NCBI GenBank assembly: GCA_017630975.1 | Contig: JAGBUF010000177.1 | Span: forward strand, 1 to 5,279 | DNA length: 5,279 nt | Reading direction: 5' to 3' | From: Paraprevotella sp. | GTDB taxonomy: Bacteria; Bacteroidota; Bacteroidia; Bacteroidales; Bacteroidaceae | Part shown: positions 1 to 5,279 of the stretch, one piece after another | Layout: every line of letters starts with the position of its first letter | Numbering within the stretch: position 1 is the stretch's first letter | Notes under the pieces: model-generated | Told to the model about the DNA's origin: nothing | What the model saw: the letters and a program-made list of their open reading frames with translations, nothing else | The model's database searches: none | Program-made: the position numbers and the translations under genes

Positions 1-476
1 CGGAAGTGCTGGCCACGACCGCACCAGAAGTGGTCTACGAATATATAAAGAGTGTCAGTTACCCCAACAATAAGGCAAAACATCTGGTCGGTATGGCACA
101 AATACTGGTCAAAGATTTCAACAGTGAAGTACCATCGGATTTAAAAGACTTAACAAAACTACCGGGGGTTGGAAGAAAAACAGCCAACGTCATTCAAGCC
201 GTTGTATATGACAAGGCCACCATGGCTGTTGACACTCATGTATTCAGAGTCAGCCATAGAATCGGGTTGGTATCGGAGCAATGCAGCACGCCTTATAGTG
301 TAGAAAAACAATTGGTAAAATATCTGCCTGATAACATTATTCCCAAAGCACATCATTGGCTGATCCTACACGGGCGATATACATGTACTGCCAGACATCC
401 CAAATGCGATGCTTGCGGATTGAAAATTGTCTGCAAACATTATCTAAAAATGAATTCAGCAAGGGTCGGCAATTAA
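1..476 (+). CDS. nth: Endonuclease III, 5'-truncated by window edge
   Basis: DNA glycosylase/AP lyase of base excision repair, which removes oxidised pyrimidines and cuts the strand at the abasic site; cytoplasmic. The reading frame is open to the left edge (first whole codon at base 3), so the GTG at base 6 is not the true start. Compared with E. coli Nth (211 residues), roughly the first 60 residues are missing. Counting from the codon at base 6, the helix-hairpin-helix motif LPGVGRKTANV is at residues 52-62. It carries the Schiff-base lysine K58 (bases 177-179). The catalytic aspartate is D76 in VDTH (bases 231-233). HHWLILHGRYTC follows, then four cysteines at 127, 134, 137 and 143 in the C-X6-C-X2-C-X5-C spacing of the [4Fe-4S] cluster. 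All key residues in the visible part are intact. The gene ends in TAA, 93 bp before pgk on the same strand. The helix-hairpin-helix, aspartate and cluster spacing together make MutY, which has other specificity residues, unlikely. Confidence 0.95.
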   Translation, partial: EVLATTAPEVVYEYIKSVSYPNNKAKHLVGMAQILVKDFNSEVPSDLKDLTKLPGVGRKTANVIQAVVYDKATMAVDTHVFRVSHRIGLVSEQCSTPYSVEKQLVKYLPDNIIPKAHHWLILHGRYTCTARHPKCDACGLKIVCKHYLKMNSARVGN

Positions 477-517
477 GCTTTGATATTCCTTGCACAATTG
501 AAGTAAAAAGCTTAATT
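471..517. repeat. Perfect 11-bp inverted repeat spanning nth stop and pgk promoter
   Basis: AATTAAGCTTT at 471-481 is the exact reverse complement of AAAGCTTAATT at 507-517, with a 25-bp spacer. The left arm contains the nth stop codon (474-476). The right arm overlaps the first bases of the putative pgk -7 box (513-520). As RNA it would form an A/U-rich stem with a large loop, followed by only two further T residues, so it would be a weak terminator for nth. As DNA, two half-sites about 36 bp apart could be an operator. Both roles are inference; only the symmetry is seen directly. Confidence 0.6.
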
Positions 518-520
518 TTG
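490..520 (+). promoter_or_regulatory. Putative Bacteroides-type promoter for pgk
   Basis: TAATTTTG at 513-520 matches the Bacteroidota -7 consensus TAnnTTTG at every defined base. A TTG at 490-492 lies 20 bp upstream, as expected for the -33 element read by the group's primary sigma factor. Transcription would start near base 527, giving a leader of about 40 A/T-rich bases before the pgk ATG at 570. No Shine-Dalgarno sequence is present in that leader, which is normal for this phylum. The -33 element is only a three-base match, so the call rests mainly on the -7 box and on position. Confidence 0.65.
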
Positions 521-569
521 CAAAGAATGTGAATAGATTTTATAGTTTATTTTTAAAGATAAATAAGTT

Positions 570-1817
570 ATGACAATTGACAATTACAAATTTGCCGGAA
601 AAAAGGCAATTGTTCGTGTGGATTTCAATGTTCCACTCGATGAAAATGGAAACATTACTGATGACACCCGTATCCGTGGTGCATTGCCTACCTTGAAAAA
701 GGTACTTGCTGAAGGTGGTGCTTTAATTATCATGTCACACATGGGCAAACCCAAAGGAAAAGTAAATCCTAAATTCTCATTGAGCCAAATCGTAAAGGCT
801 GTATCCGAGAAATTAGGTGTTGAAGTACAATTCGCTCCTGACTGTGCAAAGGCTGCTGAGGCTGCTGCTGCATTGAAAGCCGGTGAAGTGCTTTTGTTGG
901 AAAACCTCCGCTACTATCCTGAAGAAGAAGGCAAACCTGTTGGTATCGATAAAGAAGACCCTGCATACGATGAAGCTAAGAAGGCTATGAAGACTTCACA
1001 AAAAGAATTTGCAAAGACTTTGGCTTCATACGCTGACTGTTACATCAATGACGCTTTCGGAACAGCACACCGCAAGCACGCTTCAACAGCAGTGATTGCT
1101 GACTACTTCGAAGCTGATAACAAGATGTTAGGTTACCTGATGGAAAAAGAAGTAAATGCTGTTGACAATGTATTGAGCAACATCAAACGTCCATTTACTG
1201 CTATTATGGGTGGTTCAAAGGTTTCTACCAAGATTGGTATTATTGAAAACTTGATGGATAAAGTTGACAACTTGATTCTTTGCGGTGGTATGACATATAC
1301 ATTTGCTAAAGCTCAAGGTGGTACAATCGGCAACTCAATTTGTGAAGACGACAAATTGGAATTGGCACTTAACATTATTGCTAAAGCAAAAGAAAAAGGT
1401 GTTAATTTGGTTCTTGGTGTTGACTGCGTTGCAGCTGATGCATTTGCTAACGATGCAAACACTCAAGTTGTTCCTGCTAACGCAATTCCTGAAGGTTGGG
1501 AAGGTTTGGATGCAGGTCCTAAAACTCAAGTATTGTTTGCTGATGCTATCAAGAATGCAAAGACTATTCTTTGGAACGGTCCTGCAGGTGTATTTGAATT
1601 TGATAACTTTACAGCAGGTTCACGTGCTATCGCCGATGCTATTGCAGAAGCAACAAAGAACGGTGCATTCTCATTGATCGTTGGTGGTGACTCTGTAGCA
1701 TGTATCAACAACTTCGGTATGGCTGACCAAGTGTCATACATCTCTACAGGTGGTGGTGCACTTCTTGAAGCTATTGAAGGCAAAGTGCTTCCGGGTATCG
1801 CAGCCATTAAAGGATAA
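570..1817 (+). CDS. pgk: Phosphoglycerate kinase
   Basis: Cytosolic glycolytic enzyme that transfers the 1-phosphate of 1,3-bisphosphoglycerate to ADP, giving ATP and 3-phosphoglycerate; reversible in gluconeogenesis. It is complete at 415 residues. The N-terminal substrate domain shows VDFNVPL (17-23), TRIRGALPT (R34), SHMGKPKG (H57, with lysine at 60 where most PGKs have arginine), LLENLR (R114) and NDAFGTAHR (160-168). The C-terminal nucleotide domain shows GGSKVSTK (K217, K221), CGGMTYTF (238-245), [10 protein letters not shown] (335-344, E343), GGDSV (372-376) and STGGG (392-396). About 20 residues after EEEGK (roughly 123-144) are absent from the shorter ~390-residue bacterial form; I recall the same insert in Bacteroides PGK. 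The usual GGGDS loop reads VGGDS here (V371). The ATG at 570 places the family N-terminus correctly. A single-gene transcript is suggested by the promoter upstream and the terminator directly downstream. Confidence 0.98.
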   Translation: MTIDNYKFAGKKAIVRVDFNVPLDENGNITDDTRIRGALPTLKKVLAEGGALIIMSHMGKPKGKVNPKFSLSQIVKAVSEKLGVEVQFAPDCAKAAEAAAALKAGEVLLLENLRYYPEEEGKPVGIDKEDPAYDEAKKAMKTSQKEFAKTLASYADCYINDAFGTAHRKHASTAVIADYFEADNKMLGYLMEKEVNAVDNVLSNIKRPFTAIMGGSKVSTKIGIIENLMDKVDNLILCGGMTYTFAKAQGGTIGNSICEDDKLELALNIIAKAKEKGVNLVLGVDCVAADAFANDANTQVVPANAIPEGWEGLDAGPKTQVLFADAIKNAKTILWNGPAGVFEFDNFTAGSRAIADAIAEATKNGAFSLIVGGDSVACINNFGMADQVSYISTGGGALLEAIEGKVLPGIAAIKG

Positions 1818-1842
1818 TCCGTAGAAGATCAATAAAAACAAT

Positions 1843-1880
1843 AAAGGGCGACTTGTTCATACGGGTTGCCCTTTTTCTTC
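1843..1880 (+). terminator. Rho-independent terminator of pgk
   Basis: AAAGGGCGACTTG (1843-1855) pairs with CGGGTTGCCCTTT (1862-1874). This gives a 13-bp stem with three G-U wobbles and a six-base loop, TTCATA. A run of five T (1872-1876) overlaps the base of the stem and is followed by CTTC. It begins 25 bp after the pgk stop. The run of A on the 5' side is short, so it is mainly a + strand terminator. It ends 14 bp before the next start codon. Confidence 0.9.
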
Positions 1881-1890
1881 AAAATTAAAA

Positions 1891-2847
1891 ATGAAAAAAA
1901 CACCTTTTATCATCTTGCTCATTGGTTTGATAACAAGTGGATGTGTTTCAAATAATGGCAAGAACACAACAAACAAAACAGAAGATTCATTGTCGCTAAA
2001 AGTCGCATTGATGCCCACCTTGGACTGTCTACCATTCTATTACGCAGAAAAAAGTGGAATCAACAATAAATTAGGGCTGGACGTAAAACTTTATACATAT
2101 AAAGCTCAAATGGATAGCGATACTGCTTTTGTTCGTCAACGTGTTGACGTCTGTTATACAGACTTGATTCGTGCTGCTCTATTACAAAGTAAGGGCACCC
2201 CATTGCACGTCATCATGAAAACCAATGGTCATCATGAACTCATGACGTCAAAAAGCAAGCGTATATCAAAAACAGAGCATTTGAAAGGAAAGATGGTGGC
2301 CATTGCTCGCCATTCCATAACTGACTTTCTACTGGATACTCTCATTTCATGTTCAGATATTGACCCAAGTATTGTATATCACCCACAAATCAATAACATC
2401 GTCCTGCGACAGGACATGATGAGGAACGCAACAATAGATGGCGCATTCCTGTCTGAACCATACATTACTCAGACCAAATTGGAAGGTCATAAAAGTATCA
2501 TGGACTCAAGAACAATGGATATTGAACTCATGGCAGTCATGGTCAACAACAATGTATTGAAGGATGAGAGAAAAAACGAGCAGATCAGACTTCTTATAGA
2601 GGGATATAATCAGGCGGTTACGGAAATCAATAACAACACCTATCCTGACAGTATAAAAAAATACATCAGTCAATATCCCATAGAACAATACACGATTGAC
2701 AGTCTGAAGATGCCCTACTACCAAAAAGCAACACCTATTGCAGATAAAGATATTCAAACAGCTATTCTCTTTTTAAGGAAACGCGAGTTGATTCATGAAA
2801 AATACAATGGTGATACTCTCTCCTACTCCCAATTTACACAACATTAA
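1891..2847 (+). CDS. Orphan substrate-binding lipoprotein, NMT1/SsuA/TauA-like
   Basis: 318 residues. MKKTPFIILLIGLITSGC is a lipoprotein signal peptide: charged start, hydrophobic core at 5-14, and lipid-attachment Cys18 after TSG. The -3 residue is threonine rather than the usual leucine. No acidic residues follow the cysteine closely, so I see no Bacteroidota surface-export signal; periplasmic anchoring is more likely. A low-complexity Asn/Thr/Lys linker (about 19-31) leads to a periplasmic-binding fold of type 2. It has LKVALMPTLDCLPFYYAEKS at 36-55, LGLDVKL at 61-67, a VDVCYTD segment at 85-91, LKGKMVAIARHSITDFLLD at 131-149 and GAFLSEPYIT at 184-193. These match the style of the nitrate/sulfonate/thiamine-precursor binding family, but the ligand cannot be told. 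No ABC ATPase or permease is adjacent. The next gene starts 2 bp after the stop, indicating an operon. The leader is A-rich without a Shine-Dalgarno sequence. The fold and lipidation are well supported; the function is unknown. Confidence 0.85.
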   Translation: MKKTPFIILLIGLITSGCVSNNGKNTTNKTEDSLSLKVALMPTLDCLPFYYAEKSGINNKLGLDVKLYTYKAQMDSDTAFVRQRVDVCYTDLIRAALLQSKGTPLHVIMKTNGHHELMTSKSKRISKTEHLKGKMVAIARHSITDFLLDTLISCSDIDPSIVYHPQINNIVLRQDMMRNATIDGAFLSEPYITQTKLEGHKSIMDSRTMDIELMAVMVNNNVLKDERKNEQIRLLIEGYNQAVTEINNNTYPDSIKKYISQYPIEQYTIDSLKMPYYQKATPIADKDIQTAILFLRKRELIHEKYNGDTLSYSQFTQH

Positions 2848-2849
2848 GC

Positions 2850-4943
2850 ATGGACTACAAAAGTTTTGAATACCTATACAAAGACGCTCAAAAAGCACTG
2901 AATGATCATCACCTGATGGATGCACTCACGTGTTTGAATGGAATCCTATACAATATTGACGATGTTGAACTACACAACGAAAAGGACAGCATCTGCAATG
3001 ACTATAATTTCATGCTCAATTTCTTTCAACAAGGAGGAACTGACTCCGGACGACTTGATGTGTATAGGAAAATCGTCAACAGAACTTATGTATTGCTTGA
3101 TCGCTCCTCAAGAAAATTCAGATTAAAAAACTACGAAAAAACATACAGCAAACATTTCGCGAACACCACAGCGCAGGAAATAGAGGCTCCGATTCAACTT
3201 TTTAATAGGATATGGACGTCAGACATATATAAAACTACAGACAGAGAAGGATTACTATCACATTTCGACAATTTAAATACAGAAAGCCAATTACAAGTAG
3301 TCAGTGCAATCATGCTCAGTCTGCAAGAATATTTTGACTTGGAGAAGTTTAAAGTCATCATCCAATTCTGTCAACATTCCAATCCATACATAAGAGCAAG
3401 AGCCATTGTTGCCTTTGTCTGGATTTACATGCAGTATGTACATAGAATTGAAAACCAACCGGAGCTGAAGGAAGCCATCAGTATATTAGGAACTGATGCG
3501 AAATTCAAAAGCGAACTTAGCATCTTGCAAAAAGAACTTTTATTGAGTCTTGAAACTGCAAATGTGGAGAAGAAACTACAAAAAGACATATTGCCCGATT
3601 TACTGAGCGCAAAGGACATAAAAGATGCAAAAATAGATTTCACCTTCATTGATGATGAGTTATCCAAATCATTAGAAAATCCTTCATACAGTGATGTGGG
3701 AAATAAAAAAATGGCTAACAAGATGAAAGAACTCATCAATATGGGTAAAGAAGGAGTTGATATCAATATAGGTACATTTGCCATGTTGAAATCATTTCCT
3801 TTCTTCATGGAAATTGCCAATTGGTTTGCACCTTTTAATAGTAAACATCCGGAAGTTCAACAATTATTGGATTCGGAAAATCCATCCAACCCCATACAGA
3901 TCCTGCTGAACACAGGTAATTTCTGCGACTCGGACAAATTCTCTCTTTGCATCATGCTAAAACTGATGCCACCAACACAAAGAGGAATGGTTTTGTCGCA
4001 ACTGACAGCTCAATTTGATGGACTTGAAGAAGGAATAAATGATATCCAACCTGAAACCAAGAATATCAAAATAATTATCAGAAATTATCTACAAGACTTG
4101 TATCGTTTTTACAAGCTTCACCCCAACAGAAGTGAGTTCACTGACCCCTTCAAAATGGATTTACTGCTTACCAACTACAAGGAAATAGAACTGATTCTTG
4201 ATACCCCTTCGTATTATGAAGAGTTGGTCACTACGCTCATCCAACGCAAACGCTATTCTGATGCCATTAGCTACTTGAACAAGATAAAAGATGTAAACAG
4301 TCAATTTGATTTGATACAAAAATTGGCATTCTGTCATCAAAAGATGGAAGACTATCAACAAGCCATCTCTTATTATGAACAGGCGGACCTGATACAACCG
4401 GACAACGAATGGGTGATTCAACAAATGCGTCTATGCTATTCTGCACTTCATTTATATCAAGGAGAGTTGAAATGTCTGACAAAATTAGAAAGAATAAACC
4501 CGAATGAACCAAAAATCTCCCTCCATATTGGTAGATGTCTGATGCAAATGGGTAAATATGAGGAAGCAGCCGGTCGTTTCTATGAAATGGAATACAAAGG
4601 TGAAAATGTACTTACATCAAGAAGAGCTATTGGTTGGTGTAATTTTAAGCTCAAAAAATTTGAACAGGCAGAAAAATATTACCAAAAATTGTCTGAAGAT
4701 TCAAACGCAACATGGGAAGACCACCTGAATTACGGACATGTGCTTTGGGCTAACCATCAAACACAACGTGCGATAGAATTTTATAAAAAGTATATATCTT
4801 TGGTTCTGAAAGAAAAAAACACTGAACCTTTAAGAGCCTTTGACAAAGACAAAAAGGAATTATTAAAACAAGGTATACAAGAAGTGGATATTAACATGAT
4901 GCGCGATATTCTTGCACAATTCATCATGTATAACGAAAACTAA
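2850..4943 (+). CDS. Cytoplasmic tetratricopeptide-repeat protein, function unknown
   Basis: 697 residues with no signal peptide or membrane segment, so probably cytoplasmic. The C-terminal part holds about six consecutive 34-residue TPR units between 453 and 655. Clear ones are 486-519 (GxxxxKMEDYQQAISYYEQA style, ending in QPDN), 554-587 (IGRCLMQMGKYEEAAGRFYE), 588-621 (IGWCNFKLKKFEQAEKYYQK) and 622-655 (YGHVLWANHQTQRAIEFYKK). Residues 6-37 look like one more, isolated TPR-like hairpin. The middle (about 110-450) is mostly helical. It includes a HEAT-like NPYIRARAIVAFVWI at 178-192, a charged segment around 235-300 and an aromatic stretch SFPFFMEIANWFAPF at 315-329. TPRs bind proteins; no enzymatic motif is visible. 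The ATG lies 2 bp after the stop of the lipoprotein gene with no ribosome-binding site, suggesting translational coupling. The stop overlaps that of the convergent cardiolipin synthase gene, and the transcript probably ends at the hairpin inside that gene. I do not recognise a named family. Confidence 0.85.
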   Translation: MDYKSFEYLYKDAQKALNDHHLMDALTCLNGILYNIDDVELHNEKDSICNDYNFMLNFFQQGGTDSGRLDVYRKIVNRTYVLLDRSSRKFRLKNYEKTYSKHFANTTAQEIEAPIQLFNRIWTSDIYKTTDREGLLSHFDNLNTESQLQVVSAIMLSLQEYFDLEKFKVIIQFCQHSNPYIRARAIVAFVWIYMQYVHRIENQPELKEAISILGTDAKFKSELSILQKELLLSLETANVEKKLQKDILPDLLSAKDIKDAKIDFTFIDDELSKSLENPSYSDVGNKKMANKMKELINMGKEGVDINIGTFAMLKSFPFFMEIANWFAPFNSKHPEVQQLLDSENPSNPIQILLNTGNFCDSDKFSLCIMLKLMPPTQRGMVLSQLTAQFDGLEEGINDIQPETKNIKIIIRNYLQDLYRFYKLHPNRSEFTDPFKMDLLLTNYKEIELILDTPSYYEELVTTLIQRKRYSDAISYLNKIKDVNSQFDLIQKLAFCHQKMEDYQQAISYYEQADLIQPDNEWVIQQMRLCYSALHLYQGELKCLTKLERINPNEPKISLHIGRCLMQMGKYEEAAGRFYEMEYKGENVLTSRRAIGWCNFKLKKFEQAEKYYQKLSEDSNATWEDHLNYGHVLWANHQTQRAIEFYKKYISLVLKEKNTEPLRAFDKDKKELLKQGIQEVDINMMRDILAQFIMYNEN

Positions 4944-5279
4944 ATCAACGGGGCAAGGAAATGATATAACCACCCCATAAAACGACGTTTGAATGAACGT
5001 CGTTTTTTCCAATTATCCGGAGTGAGTAAAGTAGACTTTTGCTTGTCACTTTCAAAAATAGACTGTAACTCATTCGTCACGGTTTCATCAAAGATATAAG
5101 CATTCACCTCATAATCATATTTGATGCTCCTGCTATTCATATTGGCTGAGCCAAGTGTACAACACAGACTGTCGATCATCATTACTTTAGAATGATGGAA
5201 GCAATCTTCATAATAATAGATATCAGCTCCTCGCTTCATCAATCGTTTCGCATTGTAAGCTGAAACATCCGGGGTAACC
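4940..5279 (-). CDS. cls: Cardiolipin synthase, C-terminal part, truncated by window edge
   Basis: Phospholipase D-superfamily membrane enzyme that condenses phosphatidylglycerol into cardiolipin. 112 codons are visible (5278-4943, stop TAG at 4942-4940), roughly the last quarter of a typical ~480-residue Cls. The frame is open to the right edge, so the true start and the first HKD motif lie outside. Visible residue 14 is ATG but is internal. The second HKD motif is HSKVMMID with H29, K31 and D36, followed by GSANMNSRS (43-51) and YDYEVNAYIFD (53-63), both typical of Cls. The order 'AKRLMKRGADIYYYED' before the motif also fits the family. The tail has a basic cluster KKRRSFKRRF (91-100) and then WLYHFLAPLI, matching the usual LSPLL-type ending, so the C-terminus is full length. 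The basic cluster is encoded by a perfect DNA palindrome that also serves as a terminator hairpin. Another PLD-family enzyme is possible but less likely given the C-terminal pattern. Confidence 0.9.
   Translation of the reverse strand, partial: VTPDVSAYNAKRLMKRGADIYYYEDCFHHSKVMMIDSLCCTLGSANMNSRSIKYDYEVNAYIFDETVTNELQSIFESDKQKSTLLTPDNWKKRRSFKRRFMGWLYHFLAPLI
4979..5008 (+). terminator. Terminator hairpin of the lipoprotein-TPR transcript, inside cls
   Basis: AAAACGACGTT (4979-4989) and AACGTCGTTTT (4996-5006) are perfect reverse complements around a six-base spacer, TGAATG. A run of six T (5003-5008) follows on the + strand. The hairpin begins 35 bp after the TPR stop codon, the right place to end that transcript. 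It lies wholly within the coding sequence of the opposite gene. Read on the - strand, the same hairpin is followed by only four T before ATGGGG, so termination should be weaker in that direction and would be opposed by ribosomes translating cls. Confidence 0.85.

Noticed and set aside
571..584. Tandem duplication TGACAAT-TGACAAT at the start of pgk
   Set aside because: Two copies of seven bases encoding the ordinary N-terminus MTIDN; the protein aligns with the family, so no separate function is supported.
851..873. GCTGCT-type triplet repetition in pgk
   Set aside because: Encodes an alanine-rich helix in the N-terminal domain; normal coding composition rather than a repeat element.
1303..1677. 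Open frame of 124 codons on the + strand inside pgk
   Set aside because: It lies fully within the conserved PGK coding region in another frame, is leucine/glutamine-rich low-complexity, and matches no family.
1526..1807. Open frame of 93 codons on the - strand inside pgk
   Set aside because: Antisense shadow of the strongly biased pgk codons; no leader, promoter or recognisable motif.
1818..1890. Possible TPP riboswitch ahead of the NMT1/THI5-like binding protein
   Set aside because: The 73-bp gap is almost filled by the pgk terminator and has no room for, or motif of, a TPP-binding aptamer.
1891..2847. MqnA/MqnD menaquinone-pathway enzyme as an alternative for the binding protein
   Set aside because: These enzymes share the fold but are cytoplasmic; the clear lipoprotein signal peptide argues for a periplasmic binding protein.
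3425..3820. Open frame of 131 codons on the - strand inside the TPR gene
   Set aside because: Serine/phenylalanine-rich composition typical of antisense to lysine/glutamate-rich coding sequence; the + strand frame contains a clear repeat protein.

Overview
The window looks like a chromosomal segment from the phylum Bacteroidota, most likely Bacteroidales (Bacteroides/Prevotella-like). The evidence is the phosphoglycerate kinase, which has the long form I associate with this group. In addition, there are no Shine-Dalgarno sequences but A/T-rich leaders, and a good match to the Bacteroides-type promoter (TTG, 20 bp, TAATTTTG) lies in front of pgk. The DNA is A+T-rich and shows no mobile element, tRNA, rRNA or CRISPR array. 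The lineage is inferred from protein and promoter style, not from a search.

Layout, left to right. (1) The C-terminal three quarters of an endonuclease III (nth, + strand) run in from the left edge. (2) A 93-bp gap holds a perfect 11-bp inverted repeat and the putative pgk promoter. (3) pgk, a complete glycolytic phosphoglycerate kinase gene, is followed by a strong intrinsic terminator. (4) Only 14 bp after that terminator's T-run begins a gene for a lipoprotein of the NMT1/SsuA/TauA-like periplasmic-binding fold. It is followed 2 bp later by a gene for a 697-residue cytoplasmic TPR protein; the two are almost certainly co-transcribed. (5) On the - strand, entering from the right edge, is the C-terminal part of a cardiolipin synthase with the second HKD motif. 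Its stop codon overlaps the stop codon of the TPR gene.

The nth and pgk genes are housekeeping (base excision repair and glycolysis). The lipoprotein/TPR pair is the least understood part. The binding protein has no transporter ATPase or permease beside it, and its partner gene encodes a protein with no export signal, so the two products should sit in different compartments. No promoter of the standard kind is visible for this pair in the short gap after the pgk terminator. At the right, the terminator hairpin of the TPR transcript lies inside the coding sequence of the convergent cardiolipin synthase gene, where it encodes a basic stretch near the enzyme's C-terminus. I see no clear new defence or mobile system. 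The most distinctive features are this dual-use hairpin, the orphan binding-protein/TPR pair and the inverted repeat overlapping the pgk promoter.
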